NCBI GenBank assembly: GCA_944380295.1
Contig: CALWHE010000005.1
Span: 1 to 64,000 of the forward strand
Reading direction: 5' to 3'
DNA length: 64,000 nt
DNA from: an uncultured Christensenellaceae bacterium
Lineage (GTDB): Bacteria > Bacillota > Clostridia > Christensenellales > UBA3700
This document shows positions 9,021-18,744 of the stretch, in pieces. Position numbers and translations under genes: made by a program. The notes under the pieces were generated by a model that did not search any database, was not told the DNA's origin, and worked only from the letters and a program-made list of their open reading frames with translations. The stretch's first letter is position 1. Each line of letters opens with the position of its first letter.

Positions 9021-9049
9021 TTCCGGGGGCGTTTCGCCCCCGTTTTTTT
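9021..9049 (+). terminator. Rho-independent terminator
   Basis: CGGGGGCG/CGCCCCCG stem with a three-base loop, followed by seven T and preceded by an A-run, so it may also work from the other strand. Confidence 0.85.
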
Positions 9050-9102
9050 ATGCGGATCTTTGCGCTTTTTAGCCGTTACAACAAGCGCCTGCTTGCAGTT
9101 TC

Positions 9103-9131
9103 TTGCCATTTTCCGCCAAATGGTTTATAAT
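9103..9131 (+). promoter_or_regulatory. Leaderless-type promoter of the ClC gene
   Basis: TTGCCA (9103-9108), 17-bp spacer, TATAAT (9126-9131), then six bases and ATG at 9138. Confidence 0.75.
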
Positions 9132-9137
9132 CTATTT

Positions 9138-10724
9138 ATGACGGAAGGCGGCGGCAGGATAAAAGTGTTTTTACGTCGGGCGGGCAACACCTTTTTGCCC
9201 GTGTTTGCGCTGGGCTGTTTGGCGGGCGCGCTCTCCGGCGCCGTGGTCTGTCTTTTCAATATCGGCGCGGAATATCTGACGGAGTATTCCGCACAAATTT
9301 ACGATTGGGTCTATTCCCACCCCGCATACATACCACTGCTGTTTTTGGTTTTGGCGGCGCTGGCGCTCACGGTGGCGCTGGTGCAGGCGCGCGTGCCCGA
9401 GGTGCGCGGCAGCGGCGTGCCGCAGACGGAAGGCGTGATGCGCGGTTATTTTTCGTTCAGAAAGCTGCGCGTGTTCCTCGCCACGGCGCTGCTCTCTTAC
9501 ATCTCCTTTTTCGCCGGACTGCCGCTGGGTTCGGAAGGTCCCAGCATCCAATTGGGCGCCACGGCGGCGGGAGGCGTGGCGCAGGGCGGCAGACTGCGTC
9601 TTTCCATGCACCGTTATCTCATCTCCGCGGGCGCGGGCGCGGGTCTTGCCGTGGCGTTCAACGCGCCGCTCACCGGACTTGTGTTCGTGCTGGAAGAGGG
9701 GCAGAAAAAGTTTACCGCTTCCGTGTTTTTCATCTCCGCCGCCGCAATAGCCGTGGCAACGCTGGTCTACCGCGCTCTGCGCATCGCCGTTTTCGGCACC
9801 TTTTCTCCGCACGTCTTTTTTGACATGACCGCCGTGAAAACGGATATCTCCGACTGGAACATATATTGGCTGATGCTCGTGCTGGGCGTTGCCGCGGGGC
9901 TTGTCGCGGTGCTGTTCAACGTGCTGCTCATCCGTTCGCAAAAGCTCACGGACAGGTGGGGCAGGCGTTTTCCGTATCCCGTTCGGCTGCTGCTGGCGTT
10001 CCTCGTCACCGGCGCGGTGGGGCTTATCCCCGCCGTCAAAGGCGCGATATTCGGCGGCAGCACGCTGATAAAAGAGCTTTATGCGGACGCGGACATCGCC
10101 TGGTATATCGTCATGGGCGTGCTGCTTGTCAAACTCGTGCTCATCACGCTGTGTTACGACGCGGGCGCCACGGGCGGACTTTTCGTGCCCATGCTCGCCA
10201 TGGGCGCCCTGGTGGGCGCGCTCACGGGCAAGGCGCTCATCGCCTGCGGCGTTTCCGAACAATATTATCCCATGCTGGTGTGTGTGGGCATGACGGCGTT
10301 TTTTGCCGCCGGTGTGCGCACTCCCATTACCGCTTCCGTGCTCATCGTGGAAATATCCGGGTTTTCTTTCGACATGCTGCCCGCGCTGATCGCGGTGTTC
10401 GTCGCCTATGCCGCGGCGCAGCTGTGCGGCAACCGCCCCATCTATGACAGCATGTTGGAGAGGCAGCTGCGACTCAACGGCGCCAACGCGCCCCGCGCCG
10501 TGCACACGCTGGAGGTGGACGTGGAAAAAGGCTCATTCATAGACGGCAAACACCCGTCCGAGATAATGTTCAAGCCCGAGTGCCGGCTGCTGGGCATATA
10601 TCGCAACGGCAGGCCGGAAACGGCGGATCTCACCGTGCGCGGCGGCGATGTGCTGCTGCTCGAAGTGCGCTCGAACGACCTCGACGAGGAATATAAATAT
10701 CTCTTCGGACTGGTGAAAAGCTGA
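9138..10724 (+). CDS. ClC family chloride channel/transporter with C-terminal TrkA-C domain
   Basis: 528 residues. The three ClC selectivity motifs are visible: GSGVP (about 91), GSEGPS with the gating glutamate at 133, and GGLFVP (about 345). About ten to twelve membrane helices are followed by a soluble C-terminal domain (about 455-528) resembling TrkA-C/RCK-C, which in other channels binds ligands. ClC proteins exchange Cl- for H+ or conduct Cl-; a few carry fluoride. The ATG at 9138 lies seven bases after TATAAT and has no binding site; a GTG at 9165 with AGGA upstream is the alternative start. The next gene overlaps by one base. Confidence 0.93.
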   Translation: MTEGGGRIKVFLRRAGNTFLPVFALGCLAGALSGAVVCLFNIGAEYLTEYSAQIYDWVYSHPAYIPLLFLVLAALALTVALVQARVPEVRGSGVPQTEGVMRGYFSFRKLRVFLATALLSYISFFAGLPLGSEGPSIQLGATAAGGVAQGGRLRLSMHRYLISAGAGAGLAVAFNAPLTGLVFVLEEGQKKFTASVFFISAAAIAVATLVYRALRIAVFGTFSPHVFFDMTAVKTDISDWNIYWLMLVLGVAAGLVAVLFNVLLIRSQKLTDRWGRRFPYPVRLLLAFLVTGAVGLIPAVKGAIFGGSTLIKELYADADIAWYIVMGVLLVKLVLITLCYDAGATGGLFVPMLAMGALVGALTGKALIACGVSEQYYPMLVCVGMTAFFAAGVRTPITASVLIVEISGFSFDMLPALIAVFVAYAAAQLCGNRPIYDSMLERQLRLNGANAPRAVHTLEVDVEKGSFIDGKHPSEIMFKPECRLLGIYRNGRPETADLTVRGGDVLLLEVRSNDLDEEYKYLFGLVKS

Positions 10725-11464
10725 TGGAATGGAATGCGGCGCTTTATGACGGAAGTCACGGCTTTGTGCCGGCATACGGATTGGAAGTATTGGACATGCT
10801 GGGCGATCTGCGCCGTAAAAGCGTGTTGGACGCGGGCTGCGGCACGGGCGTGCTGACGGAGGAGATATACCGCCGCGGCGGCAGAGCGCTGGGTGTGGAC
10901 GCAGACGAGAACATGTTGGCGCTGGCGCGGAAAAAATATCCGCACCTGCGCTTTGAGCGGCGCGATCTGTGCGACCTCGGGTTTACCGGTGCGTTCGACT
11001 GCGTCTTTTCTAACGCCGTGTTGCATTGGATAAAGCGGCAGGACAAAGCTCTGGAAAACTTTTACGCCGCCTTGAAGCCGGGCGGCGTGCTGGCGGCGGA
11101 AATGGGCGGCGCCGGCAATGCCGACATCGTGCTTTCGGCGTTGAAAAACGCGTTGGCGGAGGCGGGTGCGGAATATGAAAACGCCTTTTATTACCGCGGA
11201 GAAGAGTTTGGCTCCGAGCTGGAAAAGGCGGGCTTTACCGTGCTTGAAATGCGCTTTTTCCCGCGCATGACCGCCATGAGCGGCGAGGACGGCTTGGCAA
11301 ATTGGATAAGGCAATTTTGCCCGCAGGCGCTCAAAGCCGCCGGCGAGCAAGCAGACCGCGTGTTGGACAAAGTGAAAAGCGAGGTGGCTGAAAAGCTGTT
11401 TTTCAACGGAGCATGGCACGTGGACTATATGAGATTGAGATTCAAAGCGATAAAGGAGAAATGA
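10724..11464 (+). CDS. Class I SAM-dependent methyltransferase
   Basis: 246 residues. Residues 34-44 (VLDAGCGTGVL) are the glycine-rich SAM-binding loop, followed by an acidic residue at the end of strand 2 (GVDADENML) and a FSNAVLHWI motif typical of the type 11 / trans-aconitate methyltransferase-like group. Substrate unknown. Starts in a TGATG overlap with the ClC gene and ends in an ATGA overlap region with the next gene, so the three genes form one operon. Confidence 0.88.
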   Translation: MEWNAALYDGSHGFVPAYGLEVLDMLGDLRRKSVLDAGCGTGVLTEEIYRRGGRALGVDADENMLALARKKYPHLRFERRDLCDLGFTGAFDCVFSNAVLHWIKRQDKALENFYAALKPGGVLAAEMGGAGNADIVLSALKNALAEAGAEYENAFYYRGEEFGSELEKAGFTVLEMRFFPRMTAMSGEDGLANWIRQFCPQALKAAGEQADRVLDKVKSEVAEKLFFNGAWHVDYMRLRFKAIKEK

Positions 11465-11466
11465 TT

Positions 11467-12246
11467 ATGGAAAGACCTTCACTCACAACGTTGTGCGCAT
11501 CTTTGTGCGCCTGCATGGGCGTGCAAGCGCCGGAACACGCGGAAGCCGCCAACGAAAAATTTGTGGCGGACATCACCGGCGGCAAGACGGTGGACAAGAT
11601 AGTTATGTATAATCCGGACGCCGTGGGCACCTGGATAGTGGAAAAATATGCGGAAAAATTTGTGCCCGTGCGTGACGCCGCGCCCTATGAGTTGCAAATG
11701 CGCACGGTTTTCCCGCCCAAAACGCCCGTGTGTTTTGCCAGCATGTATACGGGCGCGCAGCCTGCCGTGCACGGCATTCAGCGCTATGTGAAGCCGGTTG
11801 TAAAATTGGATTCGCTCTTTGACGCACTGATAAGGCAAGGCAAAAAGCCCGCCATCGTCGCGGTGAAAAACAGCTCTTTGGACAAGATCTTCCGCGAACG
11901 CGAGGGCATGGATTATTATATCACGCCTTACGACAAGGAAGCTGTGGACAAGGGCATAGAGCTGATAGACGGAAAAGAATACGATTTTATCCTCATCTAT
12001 AACCAGGAATACGACGACAGCATCCACTTCACGCACCCCACGTCCCGCCGGGCAAGACGCGCGCTCGACCATTACGCGCAGTCTTTCAAACGCATCGCGG
12101 AAGCGGTGGAAGCAAGCGGTGAGCGCACGCTGCTTGGGTATGCGCCCGATCACGGCGTGCACCGCGAATGGTATCTTTTGGGCAATCACGGCAAGGATAT
12201 CCCCAAAGACATGGAGATAAGCCATTTTTATCACGTCTATAACTGA
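11467..12246 (+). CDS. Alkaline phosphatase-like / phosphodiesterase-fold protein
   Basis: 259 residues. AAAGGAG ends eight bases before the ATG at 11467; an ATG six bases earlier overlaps the upstream stop (ATGA) but is too near the site. The pattern FPPKTPVCFASMYTGAQPAVHGI resembles the nucleophile region of nucleotide pyrophosphatase/phosphodiesterase proteins (Ser or Thr followed by a METTG/HG element). The end carries D-H-G and N-H-G-K motifs like the metal-binding DHG of the alkaline phosphatase superfamily. It is short for the family, so some metal ligands may be missing. No signal peptide. Third gene of its operon. Confidence 0.7.
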   Translation: MERPSLTTLCASLCACMGVQAPEHAEAANEKFVADITGGKTVDKIVMYNPDAVGTWIVEKYAEKFVPVRDAAPYELQMRTVFPPKTPVCFASMYTGAQPAVHGIQRYVKPVVKLDSLFDALIRQGKKPAIVAVKNSSLDKIFREREGMDYYITPYDKEAVDKGIELIDGKEYDFILIYNQEYDDSIHFTHPTSRRARRALDHYAQSFKRIAEAVEASGERTLLGYAPDHGVHREWYLLGNHGKDIPKDMEISHFYHVYN

Positions 12247-12309
12247 GGCGGCGCAACTGCCGCGATGCGGGCGGCGGATGCCGCCGGAAAATGCGTTCTG
12301 AAAAAATGA

Positions 12310-12340
12310 GCGCGCGGCAAACGCCGCGCGCCTTTATCTT
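12310..12340. terminator. Bidirectional terminator between convergent genes
   Basis: Nine-bp GC stem (GCGCGCGGC/GCCGCGCGC, AAAC loop) with a T-rich tail on the plus side and a run of A before it, which serves as T-run for the minus-strand lipoprotein gene. Confidence 0.8.
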
Positions 12341-12418
12341 TTGTGCCTCTGTTTGAAGATCTTATCTTTGGCACACTTTCAGTTTGTGCAGTTTTTGCGG
12401 ATATATGCAATGTATTTT

Positions 12419-13087
12419 TTATGCACCAAAGCCCAGTTGCAGGGCTTCTTCCCTTAGCGCGTCCGGCAGGGACACGCTCGTCTTGTCCAAATAAGAAAAA
12501 ACGTATTTTTCCGCCGTGGCAAAGCGCAGGTTTTCCAAGGTCAGAGTCATCGCGCCCTGTTGCGAACAATCCAGCGTTATCTCGTAGTCGTCAAAGTCGC
12601 CGAACAGCTGCGGCGCCGCGCCGGCAAAGTATTGCTCAAAGTTATCCGTGCCGTCTGTTTCCAACTTATAGCGCTCATATTCCGCACTTTTGAAAAACTC
12701 TTCCGCCTCGGCGCGATATTTTCCGCTCGTGTCCGTCATGATATACGTTTGCCTGTCGGCAAAGGCGTATATCAGACCTGCGGAGTTCAGGGCAAACAGG
12801 GTCGCCGCGCGGGCGTCTTCTCCGCTCAGCCGCGTTATCTCACCCTCTGCGTATTTAACGCCGCCGTCCGGGGAGAGCAGCCAGATCTCATCCGCCGTCA
12901 CGATGAGGTAATTATTGTCTTTTTTATGCACTTCGTATGTTCCTTCTGCGCTTTCGCACGTGCAGGAAGAAAAGTTTTGCAGATCCTGAGGGATATGGTT
13001 TTCCTTGCTCTGCGCCTCAAAGTGCACGCAGCCGGCAAAAAGCGCTGCCGCCAGGCAAAGCGCCGCCGCAAAATATACTTTTTTCAT
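12419..13087 (-). CDS. Predicted lipoprotein of unknown function
   Basis: 222 residues. Lipoprotein signal with Leu-Phe-Ala-Gly-Cys at 16-20, so Cys20 is the likely lipidation site and the mature protein faces outward. The mature part is acidic, rich in Glu and Tyr, with an extra Cys pair near residues 42-44; I recognise no enzyme motif. The start has no clear ribosome binding site. A weak -10-like CATACT (13094-13099) stands six bases before the ATG, the same spacing as the leaderless genes nearby. Confidence 0.78.
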   Translation of the reverse strand: MKKVYFAAALCLAAALFAGCVHFEAQSKENHIPQDLQNFSSCTCESAEGTYEVHKKDNNYLIVTADEIWLLSPDGGVKYAEGEITRLSGEDARAATLFALNSAGLIYAFADRQTYIMTDTSGKYRAEAEEFFKSAEYERYKLETDGTDNFEQYFAGAAPQLFGDFDDYEITLDCSQQGAMTLTLENLRFATAEKYVFSYLDKTSVSLPDALREEALQLGFGA

Positions 13088-13214
13088 ACGCTTAGTATGC
13101 GCGCCGGCGCCGCAAATATAAATTATTGACCGTTTTGTGCACTTGCGGCGCCTTTTGCCTATCCTCGCTTGGTCTTTCGTGCGCGGTTTAATGCGTTATA
13201 TTGCGGCAAAGTGT

Positions 13215-13243
13215 TTGCTTTTTACCGCCCGCGGTGTTACAAT
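13215..13243 (+). promoter_or_regulatory. Promoter of the aminotransferase-tyrS-yigZ-ilvE cluster
   Basis: TTGCTT (13215-13220), 17-bp spacer, TACAAT (13238-13243), about 25 bases before the aminotransferase start. Confidence 0.7.
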
Positions 13244-13268
13244 ATATAAAATCTCACGCGAGGCGGAT

Positions 13269-14462
13269 ATGCAATACGTATTCAGTGACAGAATGAAGGA
13301 TATGGGCGGCAATGCCATCAGGGAGATATTCAAACTGCTCTCCCGTCCGGACATGATCTCTTTTGCCGGCGGTTTTCCCACCGCCTCTCTGCTTCCCGTA
13401 AAAGAAGTGGGGGAGATAGCCGGGGGTCTGCTTCGCGGCGAAAAGGGCGTGGAGATCTTGCAATACGGCGCCACGGAAGGGTATGCCCCGCTGCGCGAGC
13501 GCATTGCCTCTTTTGTTTCCCGTTACGGCATTACCGGCATGAAGAGCGACAACGTGCGCATAGTATCCGGCGGGCAGCAGACGATAGACCTGATGTGCAA
13601 GTGCTTTGTCAACGCCGGGGACGCGGTGCTGGTGGAAGACCCCACTTATCTTGCCGCTCTGCACATCGTGCGCACATATCGCGGCGTGCCCGTGGGCGTG
13701 AAGTCGGGAGAAGAGGGCTTGGACTTGGAAGATCTGGAAGCCAAGATAGTCAAACACAAACCCAAGCTGCTCTATTGCGTGCCCACTTTCTCCAACCCCA
13801 CCGGCAGGACGTATTCTCTGCGGGTGCGCAAGGAGATAGCGCGCATCACCGCAAAGCACGGCGTCATGGTGCTTGAAGACGACCCTTACAGTGAAATTCG
13901 TTTTGCGGGGGAGCGCGTGCCTTCCGTGAAAAGTTTTGACGAGTGCGGCAACGTGGTCTTCACCGCCAGTTTTTCCAAGACCGTTTCTCCGGGGCTGCGC
14001 GTGGGGTATTGTCTGGGCGATCCCACGGTGATGGCAAAGCTCACCATCGGCAAACAGGCGGCGGACGTGCACACTTCGCTGCTTTCGCAAGCCATTGTGG
14101 AGGAGTATTTTGCGCGCGGGCTGTTCGACAAAAAGCTCTCTTGCGCCATTCCCGTTTACAAGGAGAAAAAAGACGCCATGCACGCGGCGATACTCAAATA
14201 TATGCCAAAGGAGTTTTCCTGCACCGATCCCGAGGGCGGGCTGTTCATCTGGGGCGGCTTTGACGAGAGCGCGGGCATAGACACGGCAAACGCCTTTGCC
14301 GGCGCGTGCGGGCGCGGCGTGGCATACGTTTCGGGCGAGAGCTTTTTTGCGGACGGAAAAGACAGGCGGCATTTGCGGCTGAATTATTCCGCCGCCACCC
14401 CCGAACAGATAGAAAGAGGCATAAAAATACTGGCAGAATATTTCAAGGAGTCTATCAAATGA
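13269..14462 (+). CDS. PLP-dependent aminotransferase, fold type I
   Basis: 397 residues. Lys237 in [14 protein letters not shown] is the expected Schiff-base lysine; the [13 protein letters not shown] and [10 protein letters not shown] segments match the 2-aminoadipate/MocR-type aminotransferase group (LysN-like), which transfers amino groups from 2-aminoadipate, aromatic or branched amino acids. No GntR DNA-binding domain is attached. GAGGCGG precedes the ATG. The stop overlaps the tyrS start (ATGA). Presence beside tyrS and ilvE suggests an aromatic or branched amino acid substrate; that is inference. Confidence 0.9.
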   Translation: MQYVFSDRMKDMGGNAIREIFKLLSRPDMISFAGGFPTASLLPVKEVGEIAGGLLRGEKGVEILQYGATEGYAPLRERIASFVSRYGITGMKSDNVRIVSGGQQTIDLMCKCFVNAGDAVLVEDPTYLAALHIVRTYRGVPVGVKSGEEGLDLEDLEAKIVKHKPKLLYCVPTFSNPTGRTYSLRVRKEIARITAKHGVMVLEDDPYSEIRFAGERVPSVKSFDECGNVVFTASFSKTVSPGLRVGYCLGDPTVMAKLTIGKQAADVHTSLLSQAIVEEYFARGLFDKKLSCAIPVYKEKKDAMHAAILKYMPKEFSCTDPEGGLFIWGGFDESAGIDTANAFAGACGRGVAYVSGESFFADGKDRRHLRLNYSAATPEQIERGIKILAEYFKESIK

Positions 14463-15667
14463 AAAACGTTCTCGACACGTTGAAGGAAAGAGGATACGTC
14501 AAACAAACGGTTTACGAAGAAGAGCTTTATGAGCTTTTGGGCAAGGAGAGCGTATCTTTTTATATCGGTTTCGATCCCACCGCAGACAGCCTGCATGTGG
14601 GGCATTTTGTGCAGCTGATGGCGATGAGCATCATGCAAAAGGCGGGACATCGTCCCGTTATCCTCATCGGCGGCGGCACGGGTAAGATAGGCGATCCTTC
14701 CGGGAAATCGGACATGCGCAAGATGATGACGGACGAAACGGTCAGGCACAATTGCGAATGCTTCAAAAAGCAGATGTCCAAATTCCTCTCTTTTGAAGGG
14801 GAAAACGCGGCGGTCATGGTCAACAACGCCGACTGGCTGGACAATCTCAACTATATCGGTTTTTTGCGCGAAGTGGGCGTGTATTTTTCCGTGAACAAGA
14901 TGCTCACCGCCGAGTGCTATAAGAGTCGTTTGGAAAAGGGGCTTACCTTTTTGGAATTCAACTATATGCTCATGCAGGCATATGACTTCTGGCACTTGTT
15001 CAAGCATTACGGCTGCCGTTTGGAGTGCGGCGGCGACGACCAGTGGTCCAACATCCTGGCGGGCGCGGATCTCATCAGGCGCAAGGAAGGCGAGGCGGCT
15101 TTTGCCGTGACGTTCAAGCTGCTCACCACTTCCGAGGGCAAAAAGATGGGCAAAACGGAAAAGGGCGCGCTGTGGCTGGACGCGGAAAAGACCTCTCCTT
15201 ACGAATTTTATCAATATTGGCGCAACATAGACGACGGCGACGTGGAAAATTGCATGAAGCTGCTCACCTTCATGCCGCTTGAAGAGATAGAGGAAATGTG
15301 CAAGTTCAAAGACGAGCGCATCAACGCGGCAAAGGCGCGCCTTGCCTATGAACTTACCGCCATCGTGCACGGAAAGGCGGAGGCGGAAAAGGCGCAGGCT
15401 CAGGCGCAGGCGGCGTTTGGCTCGTCGGGCGGCGAACTGCCCACGGCGAGCGTGCCCGCTGGCGTGAACAACATCGTCGACATCATGTGCGCCGTGAAGG
15501 CGGCAAAGTCCAAATCGGAAGCGCGTCAGCTCATCACGGGCGGCGGCGTCAAGGTGGGAGAAGAAAAGATAACGTCTTTCGACGTCTGCTTCACGGAAGA
15601 GCAGCTGCGCGAGGGCATTGTGCTGCACAAGGGCAAAAAAGTGCACATCAAAGTTTTGCGCGGCTGA
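14459..15667 (+). CDS. tyrS: Tyrosine--tRNA ligase
   Basis: 402 residues, normal for bacterial TyrRS. The HIGH signature appears as HVGH (46-49), the KMSKS loop as KKMGKT (around 229-233), and the tyrosine-pocket segment [13 protein letters not shown] and GGDDQWSNI are clear. A C-terminal S4 RNA-binding domain occupies about 335-402. Charges tRNA-Tyr with tyrosine in the cytosol. No T-box leader is visible; it is translated by overlap with the aminotransferase gene. Confidence 0.97.
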   Translation: MKNVLDTLKERGYVKQTVYEEELYELLGKESVSFYIGFDPTADSLHVGHFVQLMAMSIMQKAGHRPVILIGGGTGKIGDPSGKSDMRKMMTDETVRHNCECFKKQMSKFLSFEGENAAVMVNNADWLDNLNYIGFLREVGVYFSVNKMLTAECYKSRLEKGLTFLEFNYMLMQAYDFWHLFKHYGCRLECGGDDQWSNILAGADLIRRKEGEAAFAVTFKLLTTSEGKKMGKTEKGALWLDAEKTSPYEFYQYWRNIDDGDVENCMKLLTFMPLEEIEEMCKFKDERINAAKARLAYELTAIVHGKAEAEKAQAQAQAAFGSSGGELPTASVPAGVNNIVDIMCAVKAAKSKSEARQLITGGGVKVGEEKITSFDVCFTEEQLREGIVLHKGKKVHIKVLRG

Positions 15668-16287
15668 TGGAGTATCTGGGCATAGAAGGCAGTTTTCGCC
15701 GGAAGGAAACGATCCGCCGTTCCGTGTTCATCACCACTCTTGCGCGGGCGGAAACGCCGGAGCAGGCAACGGAGATATTGCAGGCGGTGCGCAAAGAGTT
15801 TTCCGACGCCACGCACAACTGTTACGCGTTCTGCGTGGGGGAATACAAAAAGAGCAGTGACGACGGCGAACCGCAGGGCACGGCGGGGCAGCCCATCGCG
15901 CAGGTGTTGAAAATGCGCGGCTGCGACAAGATGCTGGCGGTGGTGACGCGCTACTTCGGCGGCATAAAGCTGGGCGCGGCGGGACTGGCGGCGGCATATG
16001 CCGAATGCGTCGGTCGCGCGCTGGACGAAGCCAACCTCAGGCGTTACGTGTTCAGCCGGCGGCTGTCGATAAAAGTGCCATACGCCCTGGCAACGCCCGC
16101 GGAAAGGGCGCTGGCGGAAGCGGGCGCGGAGATCGCGGAGCGCAACTGGGAAGACGGCGCATGTTTCAAAGCCATGCTGCCGGAAGAGCGCGCGGAAGAG
16201 ATGGTGCGCAGGCTGACCGATCTCAGCTGCGGCAAGGCGGAGATAATATCGGAGGGCAGCGGATATGCCGTCCGCAAAATAAAATAA
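15667..16287 (+). CDS. YigZ/IMPACT family protein
   Basis: 206 residues, the usual length of the UPF0029/YigZ family. The N-terminal IMPACT domain shows the diagnostic HNCYAF, SSDDGEPQGTAGQP and VVTRYFGGIKLGAAGLAAAY segments; the C-terminal part is the DUF1949 domain. The bacterial role is unknown, with a structural link to translation control in eukaryotic IMPACT. It starts in a TGATG overlap with tyrS, so it is translationally coupled. Confidence 0.93.
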   Translation: MEYLGIEGSFRRKETIRRSVFITTLARAETPEQATEILQAVRKEFSDATHNCYAFCVGEYKKSSDDGEPQGTAGQPIAQVLKMRGCDKMLAVVTRYFGGIKLGAAGLAAAYAECVGRALDEANLRRYVFSRRLSIKVPYALATPAERALAEAGAEIAERNWEDGACFKAMLPEERAEEMVRRLTDLSCGKAEIISEGSGYAVRKIK

Positions 16288-16318
16288 ACTCGGCAAAAGC
16301 CGAAAAGGGGATAAAAAC

Positions 16319-17374
16319 ATGAAAGTGACATTGACCGCAAATCCTAAGGCAAAGCCCGATTTTTCCAAATTGGGATTCGGCAAATATTTTACCGACCACA
16401 TGCTGGTGATGGAATACGCCGGCGGCAAGTGGGGCGAGCCGGAGATAGTGCCGTATGCGCCTTTTTCCATGCCTCCCGCCACCAACGTGCTGCATTACGC
16501 GCAGAGCATTTTCGAGGGGGCAAAAGCCTATAAAAACGCGCAGGGCAGGATCACCGTGTTCAGGATAGACGACAACTTCAAGCGCATGAACAATTCCGCG
16601 GAGCGCATGTGCATGCCCAAGATAGACGCGGCAAAAGTCAAGGCGGCGCTGTTCGAACTGCTCAAACTGGAAGAGGCGTGGATCCCCACCGCTCCCGGCA
16701 CGGCGCTTTACATCCGCCCCTTCATGTTCGCCAACGAAGAGGTTTTGGGCGTGCACGCCAGCCACAAATACACCTTCTGCATCATTCTCTCTCCCGTGGG
16801 ATCTTATTACGCTCACGGTCTGGAACCCACCAAGATATTGGTGGAAGAAAAGCTGGTGCGCGCCTTTATCGGCGGCACGGGCGAAGCCAAGTGCGCGGGC
16901 AATTACGCCTGCTCGCTGATGGGCGGAGAGATAGCCAACCAAAAAGGTTACGACCAGGCGCTGTGGCTGGACGGCAAGGAGCACAAGTATGTGGAAGAAG
17001 TGGGCAGCATGAACATCTTCTTCGTCATCGGCGACGAGGTGGTCACGCCCGCGCTGGTGGGAAGCATACTGCCCGGCATCACGCGCAACAGTTGCCTGCA
17101 AGTGCTGAAAAAATACGGCTACAAGGCAAGCGAACGCCGCATTTCCATGGACGAGATAGTCAAGGCATATGAAGACGGCAGCCTGAAAGAGAGCTTCGGT
17201 TCGGGCACGGCGGCGGTCATCTCCCCCGTGGGAGTTATCGGTTACCGCGGCAAAGACATGGTCGTGGGCGGCGGCAAGATGGGCGAGATAACCGCCTTCC
17301 TTTACGACAGGATAACGGGCATACAGCAGGAAAAATATCCCGACGAATTCGGTTGGGTGGAAGAAGTCAAATAA
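16319..17374 (+). CDS. ilvE: Branched-chain amino acid aminotransferase
   Basis: 351 residues, matching the longer type II (BCAT-like) family. Lys223 in HKYVEEVGSMNIFF is the PLP lysine; IFEGAKAY, YIRPFM and the C-terminal SFGSGTAAVISPVG segments are characteristic. It performs the last step of Val, Leu and Ile synthesis and the first step of their breakdown, using glutamate/2-oxoglutarate. AAAGGGG precedes the ATG. It lies 31 bases after yigZ in the same direction and is closed by a strong terminator. Confidence 0.95.
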   Translation: MKVTLTANPKAKPDFSKLGFGKYFTDHMLVMEYAGGKWGEPEIVPYAPFSMPPATNVLHYAQSIFEGAKAYKNAQGRITVFRIDDNFKRMNNSAERMCMPKIDAAKVKAALFELLKLEEAWIPTAPGTALYIRPFMFANEEVLGVHASHKYTFCIILSPVGSYYAHGLEPTKILVEEKLVRAFIGGTGEAKCAGNYACSLMGGEIANQKGYDQALWLDGKEHKYVEEVGSMNIFFVIGDEVVTPALVGSILPGITRNSCLQVLKKYGYKASERRISMDEIVKAYEDGSLKESFGSGTAAVISPVGVIGYRGKDMVVGGGKMGEITAFLYDRITGIQQEKYPDEFGWVEEVK

Positions 17375-17392
17375 GACGAAAGAGCTTTAATG

Positions 17393-17421
17393 AGCGCGGG
17401 GCGTCGCCCCGCGCTTTTTCA
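17393..17421 (+). terminator. Terminator after ilvE
   Basis: Nine-bp GCGCGGGGC stem with a three-base loop and five T. Confidence 0.88.
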
Positions 17422-17449
17422 AAATCGCGCTCATGAGTGCATAACGCCG

Positions 17450-17478
17450 TTGACAAGGCTGCATTATTGTGTTACAAT
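17450..17478 (+). promoter_or_regulatory. Leaderless-type promoter of the GNAT gene
   Basis: TTGACA (17450-17455), exactly 17 bp, TACAAT (17473-17478), then six bases and ATG at 17485. Confidence 0.8.
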
Positions 17479-17484
17479 GCCGCT

Positions 17485-18051
17485 ATGGAACTGATAGATA
17501 TAAGCGCGGACAGGCAAAAAACCGCGCAGCTTGCAAAGTGGCTCAAACGCGACTTCCCCCTGGCGGAGCGCACCCCTTTTCGCATTCTGAAAAAGTTGGC
17601 GAAAAAGGGCGGGGCAAAGTTTTATTTCGCCTGCGAAGGGGAAGAGGTGAAGGCATATTGCGTGCTGCACTTTTTCCGCAACTGCACGCAGCTGCTTTAT
17701 CTGGCGGTGCTGCCGCAAATGCGCGGCGCGGGCGTGGGCAGCCTGGTGATGCCGCTCATCAAGCAGAAGGCGCACGGCGCTCTGGTGCTGGAAGTAGAGG
17801 ACCCGGAAGAGGCGAAGAACGAAGAAGAACTCAAAGTGCGCCTGCGCAGGATAGCCTTTTACAAGCGGCTGGGATTTGCCATGCTGGACGGGGTGCGCCT
17901 GCTCATTCCCGGCGGCGCGCTGCGCCCCATGTCCTGCAACGCGGTGGAAGGGGATCTGCCGCGCCTTTGGAAAGAGATGTATGCGGAGATAGCGGGAGTG
18001 TTCGGCGTTTTTTTGCGCACGGACGACAAACCTTTGAAAAGGGAAAAATAG
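17485..18051 (+). CDS. GNAT family N-acetyltransferase
   Basis: 188 residues. The segment LYLAVLPQMRGAGVGSLVM is motif A of GNAT enzymes, with the R/Q-x-x-G-x-G/A acetyl-CoA pyrophosphate loop, followed by FYKRLGF, the usual motif B ending. It moves an acetyl group from acetyl-CoA to an unknown amine. The start codon lies seven bases behind a near-perfect promoter and has no ribosome binding site, so translation is probably leaderless. Monocistronic, ends at a palindromic terminator shared with convergent spoIIR. Confidence 0.88.
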   Translation: MELIDISADRQKTAQLAKWLKRDFPLAERTPFRILKKLAKKGGAKFYFACEGEEVKAYCVLHFFRNCTQLLYLAVLPQMRGAGVGSLVMPLIKQKAHGALVLEVEDPEEAKNEEELKVRLRRIAFYKRLGFAMLDGVRLLIPGGALRPMSCNAVEGDLPRLWKEMYAEIAGVFGVFLRTDDKPLKREK

Positions 18052-18055
18052 ATCG

Positions 18056-18080
18056 GGCGCGCCGCGGCGCGCTTTTTTTA
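18056..18080 (+). terminator. Terminator between GNAT and spoIIR
   Basis: GC palindrome (GCGCGCCGCGGCGCGC) followed by seven T. Confidence 0.8.
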
Positions 18081-18081
18081 T

Positions 18082-18621
18082 TCAGGAAAAATATTTGCGC
18101 CACAGCTCCGCCAACAGGGACTTGTAAGCAAAATCGCCGTTTGGCGCGGATACGAAACACAGCGGCGGGAACATCACGCACCACCAGTTATCGCCCGCTC
18201 CCTCGCCCAGCTCGATGATCAGCGCGTCGTAAACGCCGTCCGGCAGGGTCAGGTCGAGATAAGCGCGGGCGGGAAATTCCTCGCGGCACACCCGGACGCG
18301 CGCGCCGTAATCAAAGCCGTTTTCCGCCAACACCTCGGAGCACAGCTCGGTCAGGGCGGGAACATTTTTTTCCGCCGTGAGCAGGGCGTCTTGCAGCGTG
18401 GCGGCGTTTTCCAGCTGCGGGGAGAGGAACGCCACGGTGGCGTCTTTCACCGCGTATTTCACGGCTTGGTCTTTATCCTCGTTTGAATTGGCGCGTATGT
18501 GTATGCGCAGGTATTGCGCGTCGCTCTCTTGCGCGGAGCAGGCGGCAAGGGTGAAAAAGCAGCACAGCGCGGCAAGCGCGGCAGCGGCGGCTATGTATTT
18601 GCAAAGAAAATGTTTTTTCAT
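18082..18621 (-). CDS. spoIIR: Stage II sporulation protein R
   Basis: 179 residues. LRIHIRANSNEDKDQAVKYAVKD near the N-terminus and GDNWWCVMFPPLCFV near the C-terminus are hallmark SpoIIR segments. SpoIIR is made in the forespore under sigma-F, secreted into the intermembrane space, and triggers the SpoIIGA protease to cleave pro-sigma-E in the mother cell. The N-terminus is a signal with a lipobox-like Leu-Ala-Ala-Cys at 25-28, so lipidation is possible. AGAGGAG precedes the ATG. Its presence shows the organism belongs to a spore-forming lineage. Confidence 0.95.
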   Translation of the reverse strand: MKKHFLCKYIAAAAALAALCCFFTLAACSAQESDAQYLRIHIRANSNEDKDQAVKYAVKDATVAFLSPQLENAATLQDALLTAEKNVPALTELCSEVLAENGFDYGARVRVCREEFPARAYLDLTLPDGVYDALIIELGEGAGDNWWCVMFPPLCFVSAPNGDFAYKSLLAELWRKYFS

Positions 18622-18744
18622 GTTCGGCTCCTCTTTTTATCGCATTATTGACGTTTTTCCGCGTTTGATACCCTTGCGCCGCAAATTTGTATACCCCGCC
18701 TTGTTTTGCGCAAACTAAGCGCAGAATAATATGCGGAGGAAAAA

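Noticed and set aside
9171-10505. Long His/Arg-rich frame opposite the ClC gene
   Set aside because: It is a shadow of the GC-rich coding strand; no homology features or start signals, while the ClC motifs are certain.
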